Part shown: positions 1-8,634 of the stretch, one piece after another
How positions within the stretch are numbered: the stretch's first letter is position 1
How the letters are laid out: every line of letters begins with the position of its first letter
Origin: CAZWZG01 sp964638245
GTDB taxonomy: Bacteria; Pseudomonadota; Alphaproteobacteria; Rhodobacterales; Rhodobacteraceae
Direction of reading: 5' to 3'
DNA: 64,000 nucleotides
NCBI GenBank assembly: GCA_964638245.1
Contig: CAZWZG010000002.1
Span: 10,152 to 74,151 of the forward strand
Program-made: the position numbers and the translations under genes
Notes under the pieces: generated by a model
The model's input: only the letters and a program-made list of their open reading frames with translations
The model's database searches: none
Told to the model about the DNA's origin: nothing

Positions 1-444
1 CAGCACTCGATCGCCAAGCGGACCCGCCACCGACGCGCGCTTTTGCGGATGCTGTTTGACTATTTCGAGACGGATCGGCTGTTGATCTGTCTGGACCCGG
101 CCAACATCGAGCTTTTCCGCGATTTCCACTCGGACCGCTCCAAAACGCGGGTTCTGGAGGTGGAGTGCAATTTCTCTGATCCCTACCTTGTTGGACATGC
201 AAAGCGTGTCGGATTGCTGGGCGAAGACAGCACGCCTGCAACCGAGGCCTCGATCCTGCCAACGATCCGAAACGACATCGCGCTGGAGGCGGACCGGTTG
301 CGGGACGAGAAATTCCCCGAGCATCACCGCTATCGCGAGGATGCAACGCGCAGTGAGAACATTGATGCGTTGACGGCGTTCCTTTCGGTGTCCAAAGATC
401 AGGCGTCCAAGGTTGTCGACAACCAATACGTCTTTGCCGAATAG
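1..444 (+). CDS. Unrecognised protein, 3' part only (5' end outside window)
   Basis: The frame is open from base 1 to a TAG at 442-444, giving at least 147 residues. Its true start lies upstream of the window. The visible part is soluble, charged and mostly helical in character, with no signal peptide, membrane segment or motif I can name. It begins with a basic stretch (KRTRHRRALLR) followed by LFDYFETDRLLICLD. The stop codon overlaps the ribosome-binding site of the next gene, so the two are probably cotranscribed. It might be the C-terminal domain of a longer lineage-specific protein such as a glycosyltransferase or sulfotransferase-like enzyme, but that is a guess. Confidence 0.6.
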   Translation, partial: QHSIAKRTRHRRALLRMLFDYFETDRLLICLDPANIELFRDFHSDRSKTRVLEVECNFSDPYLVGHAKRVGLLGEDSTPATEASILPTIRNDIALEADRLRDEKFPEHHRYREDATRSENIDALTAFLSVSKDQASKVVDNQYVFAE

Positions 445-454
445 GAGCGCACCC

Positions 455-835
455 ATGAGCTGGGACTACGATCCGGAAAACATCTTTGCCAAGATCCTGC
501 GTGGTGAGATTCCCAACTCGACGGTTCTTGAGACGGATCATGCGCTGGCCTTTCGCGACATCAACCCCCAGGCACCGACCCATGTGTTGGTGATCCCAAA
601 GGGGCCTTACGTCAGCTATGACCACTTTGCCGCTGAAGCCAGCGATTCAGAGATTGTCGGGTTCACGCGCGCGGTGGCCGAGGTCTGCAAGGCCGAAGGT
701 GTGTCACTGGCCGACACCGAAACGGGGCACCGTCTGATTGCCAACGCCGGCACCTATGCCCACCAGGAAGTTCCGCATTTTCACGTGCATATCCTGTCGG
801 GACGCGCGATGGGGCCATTGATCCTGCCTGCTTGA
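455..835 (+). CDS. HIT family (histidine triad) nucleotide-binding protein
   Basis: This 126-residue protein carries the histidine triad HFHVHIL near its C-terminus (about residues 108-114) and the family's N-terminal pattern with [11 protein letters not shown] and [21 protein letters not shown] proteins of this HinT-like branch hydrolyse or bind adenosine phosphoramidates and related nucleotides in the cytoplasm. Length is normal for the family. An in-frame codon lies further upstream, but the ATG at 455 is preceded by AGGAG at 444-448 at good spacing, and the protein then starts [11 protein letters not shown] as expected for HinT-like proteins. The RBS overlaps the upstream stop codon. Confidence 0.93.
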   Translation: MSWDYDPENIFAKILRGEIPNSTVLETDHALAFRDINPQAPTHVLVIPKGPYVSYDHFAAEASDSEIVGFTRAVAEVCKAEGVSLADTETGHRLIANAGTYAHQEVPHFHVHILSGRAMGPLILPA

Positions 836-878
836 TCCGTCTATCCTGCGCCCGTTGCCCAATGAGAGTGTCGCACCC

Positions 879-1055
879 ATGACCATCGAAGTTCCTGAGA
901 CCGAAATCGTGGATACGTGGAAGGTCGCATGCGATGGCGGCGAAGGCGCCCTTGGTCATCCGCGCGTTTGGCTTCAGATTCCCGAAGACATTGGCTGGGT
1001 CGAATGCGGGTATTGCGATAAGCGGTACATCCACGCGAGCAAGGCAGACGGCTAG
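879..1055 (+). CDS. Zinc-finger domain protein (zf-CHCC)
   Basis: A 58-residue protein with the C...H...CxxC pattern ([22 protein letters not shown]) of the zf-CHCC family. This family includes the mitochondrial complex I subunit NDUFS6; short free-standing versions are common in alphaproteobacteria. The ATG at 879 is chosen over a TTG at 855 because the homologous domain begins with [11 protein letters not shown] and GAGAG lies at the right distance upstream. It follows the HIT gene after 43 bases in the same direction. Zinc binding is inferred from the motif; its role in bacteria is not evident from context. Confidence 0.85.
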   Translation: MTIEVPETEIVDTWKVACDGGEGALGHPRVWLQIPEDIGWVECGYCDKRYIHASKADG

Positions 1056-1056
1056 G

Positions 1057-1097
1057 ACCCTAGGGGGCGCTGCCCCCTTTCTCCCGGAGTACTTTTA
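1057..1097. repeat. Intergenic palindromic repeat, copy A (reverse orientation)
   Basis: A GC-rich palindrome (GGGGGC-GCT-GCCCCC at 1063-1077) is flanked by CCCGGAGTACTTTT. In reverse complement it matches the copies at 7443, 19945 and 53539, with the layout AAAGTACTCCGGG - spacer - GGGGGCAGCGCCCCC. It lies between two convergent genes and may act as a bidirectional terminator. Confidence 0.7.
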
Positions 1098-1109
1098 ACA
1101 AGAAGAAGT

Positions 1110-1700
1110 CTAGACGAGGCGTCGAAAAACGCTGTAGAAAAAGGCTTTGCGTTGGTCCTCCGGCATGCGTTGGACCGGTAGCATGCGACCGGAGATAAGC
1201 AGTTCGGCGAAGCCGTGGACCATGCTCCATGCGGCGATGACGCCTGCCATGTCGGGTTGGGCTTCTGCGTCGCCTTCTTCGTGGGCGGCGACGGCGCGTA
1301 CGAGATGAGTAAAGGACGCTCCGCCGATCTTATCGATTTCGCCGTCTTCGGTTTTCAGCCGTTGCGAGCTGAACATCAGTCGAAAAAGGGCCGGGTGCGC
1401 CTGAGCGAAGGCGACATAGCCGTGAGCCGAGGCCACAAGACGGGATTTGGCATCCGGCTCGGCCTGATCCTGTTCAGCCTCCATCATTTCGGTGAACCTG
1501 TGAAATCCGTCTTCGGCGAGGGCCATCAATAGGCCCGTTGTATCCTTGAAGTGATGTGCTGGGGCGGCATGACTAACGCCGACTTCGCGGGCAACCGCGC
1601 GCAGCGAGAACCCTTCAAGACCCTTGGTTTCCAACACAGTTTCCGCAGCCTTGATCAAAGCCGGGCGGAGATCGCCGTGGTGGTAGGTCTCTTTTTTCAT
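1110..1700 (-). CDS. TetR/AcrR family transcriptional regulator
   Basis: From the ATG at 1700 the protein has 196 residues. The N-terminal helix-turn-helix is clear (ALIKAAETVLETKGLEGFSLRAVAREVGVSHAAPAHHF), and a C-terminal ligand domain of the WHG/TetR_C type follows. Two earlier in-frame codons (1784, 1721) would run through the palindrome at 1730-1749, which looks like operator DNA, so MKKETYHHGDLR is the better start. No Shine-Dalgarno is visible before it. The gene is divergent from the two membrane protein genes at 1817 and 2256 and probably represses them and itself. The ligand is unknown. Confidence 0.85.
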   Translation of the reverse strand: MKKETYHHGDLRPALIKAAETVLETKGLEGFSLRAVAREVGVSHAAPAHHFKDTTGLLMALAEDGFHRFTEMMEAEQDQAEPDAKSRLVASAHGYVAFAQAHPALFRLMFSSQRLKTEDGEIDKIGGASFTHLVRAVAAHEEGDAEAQPDMAGVIAAWSMVHGFAELLISGRMLPVQRMPEDQRKAFFYSVFRRLV

Positions 1701-1729
1701 GGGAGTATTAAGGCGGATCATCTTGTCAG

Positions 1730-1749
1730 TGTCAAATTTAAACTTGACA
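1730..1749. promoter_or_regulatory. Candidate TetR operator in divergent promoter
   Basis: The 20-base sequence is an imperfect palindrome (TGTCAA-ATTTAAAC-TTGACA), 18 of 20 positions symmetric, centred between 1739 and 1740. Its right arm TTGACA (1744-1749) can serve as a -35 box for the rightward genes, and the left arm as a -35 for the regulator. A related sequence, ACTTGCCACTGTAAAGAT, recurs at 1776-1793. Size and position suit a TetR dimer; binding is inferred. Confidence 0.6.
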
Positions 1750-1816
1750 GTGAAAAGATCCAACGCATATGGGTAACTTGCCACTGTAAAGATATGTCTC
1801 GAAGCGAGGTCTGCCC

Positions 1817-2251
1817 ATGACGCCCGACGTCCTGTTTCAATTCACCGGTCCGCTTGCGATGGCAGGCTGGCTGGTCCTGCTTGCGTCCCCCGTGGCGCCG
1901 CGCGTCGCACAGGCGATCTCTGGTTACATCATCCCGGCCATTCTGTCGGTCGCCTACACTGCGTTGATCCTTGTTTACTGGAGCGGGGCGGAGGGCGGGT
2001 TTGACAGCCTTGAGAACGTGATGCGTCTGTTCGATTTCCCCGGAGCGGCGCTGGCAGGCTGGGTGCATTTCCTGGCGTTCGATCTGTTTATCGGGGCGTG
2101 GGAAGTGCGCACGGCGCGCCGCGAGGGGATCCCCCATTGGCAGGTCATCCCCTGCCTGTTCCTGACATTCATGTTCGGGCCTATCGGCCTGATCCTATTT
2201 CTTGGACTGCGGGCGATCCGTGGTCGCTTTTTGATCGGGCAGGAGGCCTGA
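1817..2251 (+). CDS. ABA4-like (DUF4281) membrane protein
   Basis: A 144-residue protein with about four hydrophobic segments (roughly residues 5-25, 35-55, 75-95, 112-133). Features such as the acidic turn with FDFPGAALAGWVHFLAFDLFIGAWE and FMFGPIGLILFL match the ABA4-like/DUF4281 family. Plant ABA4 is linked to neoxanthin synthesis; bacterial members have no established function. GAGG at 1806-1809 precedes the ATG. It is the first gene of a rightward pair, divergent from the TetR gene, and four bases separate it from the next gene, so control by that repressor is likely. Confidence 0.78.
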   Translation: MTPDVLFQFTGPLAMAGWLVLLASPVAPRVAQAISGYIIPAILSVAYTALILVYWSGAEGGFDSLENVMRLFDFPGAALAGWVHFLAFDLFIGAWEVRTARREGIPHWQVIPCLFLTFMFGPIGLILFLGLRAIRGRFLIGQEA

Positions 2252-2255
2252 AACC

Positions 2256-3086
2256 ATGACGGATGCATCCTTTGAATTGACCCTTGAGGCGGGCCAGCGG
2301 CGTCCCCGCCTGTTTGTTGAGCCGATCTTTGCAAAAGCCGGTTTCCTTCTGGCGCTGTCGCTCGTCGTGACGCTGAGCGCCTTTGCGCTCGATGGACGGG
2401 TGTTTCAGGGTGAGAACATCTGGCTGAAGCCAATCAAGTTTCAATTTGCCCTCAGCATCTATCTGCTGACGCTGGCCTTTTTCGCCCGTTGGTTGCCCGA
2501 GGGGATGATTGAGGGCTGGAAGTACCGGACGTTTGCAGGTGTCGTGGTCTTTTGCATTGTCGGTGAGATCCTTTGGATCGGAGGGGCTGCGGCCTTGGGT
2601 ACCGCGTCGCACTACAATGACGGGACGCCGCTGACGTTCTGGCTCTATAACCTGATGGGTGCCTTTGCGGTGACGTTGACCTCCGCTTCCCTAGTATTCG
2701 GCATTGCGATTGCGCGGAATTCCGATACGGGGCTTGATCCGGCCGTGAAGCTGAGCGTGGTTCTGGGTCTGATCCTGACATTTGTGCTGACTTTGCCAGC
2801 GGCGGGCACGCTGTCGATGATGCCGGGGCACCACATTGGCGAGGTCGTGACCGGCGCGCGGGTGCCCTTCATGGGGTGGTCGGGCGAGGTCGGTGACCTG
2901 AGGATTGCGCATTTCTTTGCCACCCATGCGATGCACTTCCTGCCTTTGGCGGGGCTCGCGGTGCTCATGTTGCCTGTGGGCGTTCGCAAGCCCGCCGTGA
3001 TGGTCGCCGCCTTAGCCTTCATCGGCTTCACGGCGTTCACCTTTGTGCAGGCATTGAACGGTCAGCCGCTGATCCCGATCACCTGA
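2256..3086 (+). CDS. Conserved polytopic membrane protein, function unknown
   Basis: A 276-residue integral membrane protein with about seven hydrophobic segments. Between segments are a conserved-looking loop with WLKPIKFQFALSIY and histidines (MMPGHHIGE, FFATHAMHF) that could bind a metal or haem, though that is speculation. I do not recognise a named enzyme family. It starts four bases after the ABA4-like gene and should be on the same transcript, under the divergent TetR repressor. A role in membrane or pigment/lipid metabolism is only suggested by the partner. Confidence 0.75.
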   Translation: MTDASFELTLEAGQRRPRLFVEPIFAKAGFLLALSLVVTLSAFALDGRVFQGENIWLKPIKFQFALSIYLLTLAFFARWLPEGMIEGWKYRTFAGVVVFCIVGEILWIGGAAALGTASHYNDGTPLTFWLYNLMGAFAVTLTSASLVFGIAIARNSDTGLDPAVKLSVVLGLILTFVLTLPAAGTLSMMPGHHIGEVVTGARVPFMGWSGEVGDLRIAHFFATHAMHFLPLAGLAVLMLPVGVRKPAVMVAALAFIGFTAFTFVQALNGQPLIPIT

Positions 3087-3149
3087 CGCTGGACCCCCCG
3101 CGCTAGAGGTGGCATGCCTTGGCGGTCACCAAAGCGCGGGGGAGTTGCC

Positions 3150-5969
3150 ATGTCATTCGGGAAAGGTTGCCATTTAAGCCTGATCGACGGCTCGGCCTTC
3201 ATCTTTCGCGCCTATCACGCGCTGCCGCCGCTAACGCGGAAATCGGACGGCCTTCCTGTGGGGGCCGTTTCGGGATTCGTGAATATGCTCTGGAAGATGG
3301 TCGAAGAGCAGAAGGGGGCGGATGCGCCGACCCATGCGGCGGTCGTGTTCGACAAGGGGTCGCACACGTTCCGCAACGACATGTACGACCTTTACAAGGC
3401 GAACAGGGACGAGATGCCCGAGGATTTGCGCCCTCAGATCCCGCTGACGCGAGAGGCGACGCGGGCCTTCAACATTGCCTGTTTGGAGCAGGAGGGGTTC
3501 GAGGCCGATGACATTATCGCGACGCTGGCCTGTCGCGCGCGAGAGGCTGGTGGTCGGGTGACGATCGTATCCTCGGATAAGGACCTGATGCAGCTGGTCG
3601 GGGACGGTGTTGAGATGTTTGACGCCATGAAGAACCGCCGGATCGACAGCGATGGTGTCGTCGAGAAATTCGGCGTGGGGCCGGAGCGGGTGGTCGATGT
3701 GCAGGCCTTGGCTGGCGACAGCGTCGACAACGTGCCGGGCGCGCCCGGGATCGGGGTGAAGACGGCGGCGCTCTTGATCAATGAATACGGCGATCTTGAT
3801 ACGCTTCTGGAACGTGCCGAAGAGATTAAGCAGCCCAAGCGACGCCAAACGCTAATCGACAATGCGGATCAGATCCGTCTGTCGCGCGAGTTGGTGAAGC
3901 TCGATTGCGAGATGGAGCTGGACTACACGCTCGACAGTCTGGAGGTGCAGGATCCGCAAGCCGAGACGCTGCTGGGGTTCCTGAGCTCGATGGAATTTCG
4001 CACGATCACCAAGCGGGTGGCAGACGCGCTGGGCGCAGAAGCGCCGGTGATCGAAGCGCCGGAAGTGGTCGAAGAAGATGCGCCTGCCGAGGATGTTCCG
4101 TTTGATCATGGCAAGTACGAGCGTGTCGGGGATCTGGCCGCGCTGGAGCGCTGGATCGCGCTGGCCCATGCGCGCGGGTACGTGGCGGTGGATACCGAGA
4201 CGACCGGGTTGAACGAGATGACGGCCGATCTGGTGGGGGTGTCGCTTGCAGTGGTGGCGGGCGAGGCCTGCTATATCCCGCTCACCCATCGGGCCGAGGC
4301 GGAGGATGATTTGTTTGGGTCAGATGCGCTGGCTGAGGGGCAGATTGACCTTGAGGCTGCCTTGCAGGCGTTGAAGCCGATGCTGGAGGATCCGAGCGTT
4401 CTGAAAATCGGGCAGAACATGAAGTACGACGCCAAGATCCTGGCGCGCTATGGGATCAGTGTCGCGCCGATCGATGACACGATGCTGATGTCCTATGCCC
4501 AGAATGCGGGGCTGCACAATCACGGGATGGACCTTCTGAGCGAGCGGTATCTGGGCCACAAGCCGATTGAGATCAAAAGCCTGCTTGGGTCCGGCAAGTC
4601 GATGAAAACCTTCGACAAAGTGCCGCTGGAGGACGCGGTCAGGTATGCCGCTGAGGATGCCGATATCACGCTCCGCCTGTGGCAGCACTTGAAACCACAG
4701 TTGCATAAGAAGCGCGTGACGACCGTTTATGAAACGCTGGAGCGGCCTCTGGTGCCGGTCCTGGCCGAGATGGAGATGCATGGCATTAAGGTTGATCGCG
4801 ATACGCTGAGCCGGATGTCGAATGCGTTCAGTCAGAAGATGGCGGCGCTGGAGGACGAAATACAGGATCTGGCGGGGGAAAAGTTCAACGTCGGCTCCCC
4901 TGCACAGTTGGGGGAAATCTTGTTCGACAAGATGAGCCTGCCGGGTGGCAAACGCGGCAAGACGGGAAAATACGGGACGCCCGCGGATGTGCTTGAAGAC
5001 CTTGCCACCGAGCACGACCTGCCGGCGCGGGTGCTCGACTGGCGACAGCTTCAGAAGTTGAAATCGACTTACACGGACGCGCTTCAGGAGCACATCAACC
5101 CCGACACGGGCCGGGTGCACACATCCTATTCGATCGCGGGGGCAAACACGGGGCGACTCGCCTCGACTGACCCGAACCTGCAGAACATTCCAGTCCGATC
5201 CGAAGAAGGCCGCCGCATCCGCGAGGCGTTTGTGGCCGAGCCGGGCAAGGTTCTGGTCAGCCTCGACTATTCCCAGATCGAGCTGCGCATTCTGGCCCAT
5301 ATCGCTGGGATCGACGCGCTGAAGGAGGCGNNNNNNNNNNCTTTGATGTCGTGACCGGTGACGTTCTGTGGAAACAGCCACGCCGCGACAGCCTCGGAGA
5401 TGTTCAATGTCCCGATGGAAGAAATGACGCCGGACGTGCGGCGACAGGCCAAGGCCATCAATTTTGGCGTGATCTACGGGATTTCGGGGTTCGGGCTCGC
5501 ACGGAACCTGCGGATCCCACGGTCCGAGGCCCAAGGGTTCATCGACCGCTACTTCGAACGCTTCCCCGGCATTCGGACTTACATGGACGACACCGTCGCC
5601 TTTGCGAAAGAACACAACCGTGTCGAGACGCTGTTCGGGCGCAAGATCAACACGCCCGAGATCAACGCCAAGGGCCCGCATGCGGGCTTTGCGCGCCGCG
5701 CTGCGATCAACGCGCCGATCCAGGGGACGGCCGCCGACATCATTCGCCGCGCCATGGTGCGTATGCCCGATGCCATCGCGGATCAGCCTGCGAAAATGCT
5801 GCTTCAGGTCCATGACGAACTGCTCTTTGAAGTGGACGAAGGCGCGGTCGATACCCTGATCGCCACGGCCAAAGAGGTCATGGAAGGTGCAGCGCACCCG
5901 GCGGTCCATCTCGACGTCCCGCTCGTCGTCGATGCGGGCCAAGGCGCAAGCTGGGCCGAGGCCCACTGA
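3150..5969 (+). CDS. polA: DNA polymerase I (interrupted by an assembly gap)
   Basis: All three domains of full-length Pol I are present. The 5'-3' exonuclease (about residues 8-290) shows DGSAFIFRAYHALPP, EADDIIATLA and SSDKDLMQLV. The 3'-5' proofreading domain keeps DTETTGLN (348-355) and YAAEDAD, so it should be active. The polymerase domain has motif A (LDYSQIELRI, from about 705), motif B (RRQAKAINFGVIYG) and motif C (QVHDELLFEV). The ATG at 3150 has GGGGGAG at good spacing. Ten Ns at 5331-5340 and the following 37 bases interrupt the segment between motifs A and B; those 37 bases include an in-frame TGA at 5352. Homologous sequence resumes at 5379. This looks like a faulty contig join, not a real pseudogene. 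Confidence 0.93.
5331..5340. other. Assembly gap (10 N) inside polA
   Basis: Ten unknown bases. Sequence left of the gap ends at ...DALKEA and homologous sequence resumes with HAATASEMF at 5379, both in the same frame. The family normally has about 7-8 residues between these points; here 48 bases (16 codons) intervene, including a stop. The bases 5341-5378 are probably unreliable contig-end sequence. Confidence 0.95.
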
Positions 5970-6859
5970 TGAGCGACAAAAGCGCGGAGAACCTGCGCGG
6001 TATGCTTCTTCTGACCGTCGCGATGGCGGGCATCGCGGGTCTGGACAGCTTGGGCAAGATTGCCTCGCGACACGCAGACTCCGCTTGGGTGATCACCGGC
6101 GTTGGTCTTGGTGCGTTCGTCGGTTTCCTTGTTCTCATGCGTGGACAACAGCCGCTCTTTACCCGCGACGCGCTCAATCCTGCGGCACTGACCCGCACGC
6201 TGTGCGAGGCGGGCGCGTCCACTCTGATGATAATCTCACTGGCGTTTGTCCCCCTGTCGATGATCACGGTCCTGATGCAGACGGTACCACTGATGATCAC
6301 TCTGGGCGCAGTACTGTTCCTCGGCGAGCGCGCGGCATGGCAGGACTGGGCGGCGCTCGCCGCAGGGTTCGGGGGCATGCTCCTCATCGTCCAACCTGGC
6401 AGTGAGGCGCTCGGTCCCGGCATCCTGATCACGGTTGCGGCCACGATTGGGTTTGCCATGCGCGACCTTGCCAGCCGCGCAACACCAAAAACCGTGACCA
6501 ACTCCCAACTGGGTGCATGGGGCGGGGGCGCGTTGGCCATTGTGGGCCTGATCTGGGCGCTGATCTCGGGCGCAACGCCACCGCCCATGACCCTGGCGAC
6601 GCTCGGGTTCTTCCTTGCGATTGTCGCTCTGGCCACGTTCTCGCTCTATTGCGTGACGGCGGCGATGCGGATTGGCGACGTCGCCACGATTGCCCCTTTC
6701 CGTTACACGCGGTTGGTGTTCGGCATTGGCCTTGGCATTCTGATCTTTGACGAAGACCTGAACCTCGCGACCATAATCGGGGGGGCGATCATTGTCGTCA
6801 GCGGGCTCTATGTCTGGCAGCGTGAGCGCGTCAGGGCACGGCGGGCCAAAGCCGCATGA
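5969..6859 (+). CDS. DMT superfamily (EamA) transporter
   Basis: A 296-residue protein with about ten hydrophobic segments arranged as two EamA repeats, the normal size for drug/metabolite transporters of the inner membrane. The second repeat ends with FRYTRLVFGIGLGILIFDE and a C-terminal basic tail (RERVRARRAKAA), as in the RhaT/EamA branch. The ATG at 5969 overlaps the polA stop (TGATG), implying translational coupling, and the end overlaps the next gene by ATGA. Substrate cannot be told from the sequence. Confidence 0.88.
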   Translation: MSDKSAENLRGMLLLTVAMAGIAGLDSLGKIASRHADSAWVITGVGLGAFVGFLVLMRGQQPLFTRDALNPAALTRTLCEAGASTLMIISLAFVPLSMITVLMQTVPLMITLGAVLFLGERAAWQDWAALAAGFGGMLLIVQPGSEALGPGILITVAATIGFAMRDLASRATPKTVTNSQLGAWGGGALAIVGLIWALISGATPPPMTLATLGFFLAIVALATFSLYCVTAAMRIGDVATIAPFRYTRLVFGIGLGILIFDEDLNLATIIGGAIIVVSGLYVWQRERVRARRAKAA

Positions 6860-7422
6860 ACGATCGCCCTGAGGTCGAAGTTAAGAGTCGGGCCGATTTG
6901 CGCGATTGGCTGGAGACGAACCACGCATCCAGCCCATCGGTCTGGCTGGTGACCTACAAGAAACACACAGACCATTATGTCCCGTTTGAAACGCTCATTG
7001 AAGAACTGCTGTGTTGGGGATGGGTGGACAGCCGGACACGTGGCGTGGACACCGACCGCTCCAGCGTCCTGATCGCTCCAAGAAACCCAAAGTCGGCCTG
7101 GTCCGCGGTCAACAAGGGCCTCGTGGACAAGGCGCGCGCCTCCGGCGCAATGACCCCGGCTGGCGAAGCGCTGATCGAAATCGCCAAGGCCAGCGGCATG
7201 TGGACCTTTCTGGATGACGTGGAGCGGCTGGAGCGACCCAAAGACCTCGAAGCGGCACTTGGTGAACGTATCGAGGCGTGGGAGGCATGGCCGCGCAGCG
7301 TCAAGCGCGGCACGCTCGAATGGATCAAGACTGCGAAAACTGAGCCCACTCGTGCCAAACGCATCGCCGACGTGGTCACATCCATCGACGCCGGGCTGCG
7401 ACCGTCGCCTTTCCGGCGCTGA
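6856..7422 (+). CDS. YdeI/OmpD-associated family protein
   Basis: A 188-residue soluble protein. WLVTYKKHT, a conserved CWGWVDSRTRGVD segment and the C-terminal WIKTAKTEPTRAKRIADVV helix identify the YdeI/OmdA family. Escherichia and Salmonella relatives are associated with porins and with resistance to some antimicrobial peptides or bacteriocins, but the biochemical activity is not known. The ATG overlaps the stop of the transporter (ATGA), so it is the last gene of a polA-DMT-ydeI coupled unit. The convergent yafY gene follows after a palindromic repeat. Confidence 0.85.
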   Translation: MNDRPEVEVKSRADLRDWLETNHASSPSVWLVTYKKHTDHYVPFETLIEELLCWGWVDSRTRGVDTDRSSVLIAPRNPKSAWSAVNKGLVDKARASGAMTPAGEALIEIAKASGMWTFLDDVERLERPKDLEAALGERIEAWEAWPRSVKRGTLEWIKTAKTEPTRAKRIADVVTSIDAGLRPSPFRR

Positions 7423-7442
7423 CGCTCCCTTCATCTGGACAG

Positions 7443-7490
7443 AAATATCCCGGGGGGCTCCGAAGGAGCGGGGGCAGCGCCCCTCTAGGG
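7443..7490. repeat. Intergenic palindromic repeat, copy B
   Basis: Forward-orientation copy: AAATATCCCGGGGGG, a small hairpin CTCCGAAGGAG (7459-7469), then GGGGGCAGCGCCCC and CTAGGG. It shares layout with copies at 1057, 19945 and 53539 and again lies between convergent genes. The last bases overlap the end of the yafY-like gene. Confidence 0.7.
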
Positions 7491-8171
7491 CTTGTGATAC
7501 GCCTCGCGCGCATAAAAATCGGCAAGCGTTTGGCCTTTTTTATTCCGAAACGCTCCGTCGTTGGTTAGATCGGCAATACGGTCGACCCGAAACATGCGGA
7601 AATCGTCGCGCAACTCGCACCAGCCAACCAGCGTCCAGACATTGCCCCAGAACCAAAGCCCCAATGGACGAACGGGTCGATCCGTTCGGTTGTTATAGGC
7701 ATCAAAGTAATCGAGGCGCACGCGGGTGCGTCCGTCAATTGCACGCTCCAGCCGATCCAGCATGGCCCGGGTTTCATCGGCGATGCCGGGGCCTTGCATG
7801 GCGTGGATTTCGATCTGTCGGGCCTTTTGTCGCTCTGCCTCGGGCAGCACGGCTTCGATCTTGACGATGGCTTCTTCAGCAGCGCGCGCCATTTCCACTC
7901 CACCCCAGGCGCGGATCATGCGCGCGCCTGCGACAAGGCTGACAATCTCTTCGCGGGTGAACATCATCGGGGGTAGGTCGTAGCCCGCGCGCATCACATA
8001 ACCGACACCGGCTTCGCCCTCGATCGGCACGCCCGAGCCAATCAGGTCCGCGACATCGCGGTAGATCGTACGCTCGGACACTTCCAGCCATTCTGAAAGC
8101 TGCCGCGCCGTGACCAACCGTCCACCCCGAAGGTGTTGGACGATCTGGAACAGTCTGTCGGCGCGGCGCAT
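7485..8171 (-). CDS. YafY family regulator (HTH + WYL domain)
   Basis: This 228-residue protein has an N-terminal DeoR-like winged HTH (residues 1-60: RADRLFQIVQHLRGGRLVTARQLSEWLEVSERTIYRDV) and a WYL ligand domain (about 140-225) including RPLGLWFWGNVWTLVGWCELRDDF and FRVDRI. WYL regulators sense nucleotides or other small ligands; several YafY-type members repress a neighbouring gene. It begins three bases after the stop of the VOC gene, so the two form an operon. A palindromic site upstream of that operon suggests autoregulation. Confidence 0.9.
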   Translation of the reverse strand: MRRADRLFQIVQHLRGGRLVTARQLSEWLEVSERTIYRDVADLIGSGVPIEGEAGVGYVMRAGYDLPPMMFTREEIVSLVAGARMIRAWGGVEMARAAEEAIVKIEAVLPEAERQKARQIEIHAMQGPGIADETRAMLDRLERAIDGRTRVRLDYFDAYNNRTDRPVRPLGLWFWGNVWTLVGWCELRDDFRMFRVDRIADLTNDGAFRNKKGQTLADFYAREAYHKP

Positions 8172-8174
8172 GGG

Positions 8175-8537
8175 TTAGGCAGCGTTCTCAAAGAGCCCGA
8201 TGGAATTTCCATCCAGATCCTTGGCATAAACGAAGCGCCCGACGGGCAGTGGAATGGGCTCTCCAACGATCTCGCCACCGGCTGCGCGACAGCGTTCGGA
8301 CGCGGCTTCCAGAGTGTCAGGAACGGCGATGTGGACGGTCGGGCCGTTATCGGTTGCTGGCGTTCCGGGATACAGGTGACCACCAGCGGCATCCATCGAG
8401 CCGCCGAATTCCGCCATCGGGTTGGGGCCTTCGTTGTTGACGGTCATGTCCCAGCCATAGACGGCGTTATAGAACTTGATGGACGCATCCAGGTCGGTGA
8501 CGGGGATCTCGCTCCAGACGACGATTGGATTAGACAT
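8175..8537 (-). CDS. VOC family protein (glyoxalase/dioxygenase-like)
   Basis: A 120-residue protein with one vicinal oxygen chelate module in two beta-alpha-beta-beta-beta halves: VVWSEIPVTDLDASIKFYNAVYGWDM at the start and VHIAVPDTLEAASERCRAAGGEIV with YAKDLDGNSIGLFE at the end. Such single-module proteins usually dimerise; the substrate is unknown. The ATG at 8537 is preceded by a strong GAGGAG (about 8545-8550 on the reverse strand), better than an upstream in-frame codon at 8576. It is the first gene of the VOC-yafY operon. Confidence 0.9.
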   Translation of the reverse strand: MSNPIVVWSEIPVTDLDASIKFYNAVYGWDMTVNNEGPNPMAEFGGSMDAAGGHLYPGTPATDNGPTVHIAVPDTLEAASERCRAAGGEIVGEPIPLPVGRFVYAKDLDGNSIGLFENAA

Positions 8538-8588
8538 TTTGATTCTCCTCAGTGGTGTTTGCGATGAACCTGTCATCGCACACCCCTG

Positions 8589-8618
8589 CTGACAGCATTG
8601 TGTCAGGATGGTTGTCAG
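8589..8618. promoter_or_regulatory. Candidate operator and promoter of the VOC-yafY operon
   Basis: CTGACA (8589-8594) and TGTCAG (8601-8606) form a perfect inverted repeat with six bases between; a third half-site, TGTCAG, lies at 8613-8618, twelve bases on. On the reverse strand TTGACC (8626-8621) and CACAAT (8602-8597) could be -35 and -10 boxes, so the inverted repeat would cover the -10. The YafY regulator encoded in the operon is the obvious candidate binder. Confidence 0.5.
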
Positions 8619-8634
8619 GAGGTCAAGAAAACCC

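Noticed and set aside
5352..5354. Nonsense mutation making polA a pseudogene
   Set aside because: The stop lies in the non-homologous 37 bases next to an N-run; all polymerase motifs on both sides are intact, so a join artefact is more likely.
4320..5966. Long open frame on the reverse strand across polA
   Set aside because: It is the antisense shadow of a conserved DNA polymerase gene and runs through the N gap; the product has no recognisable motif.
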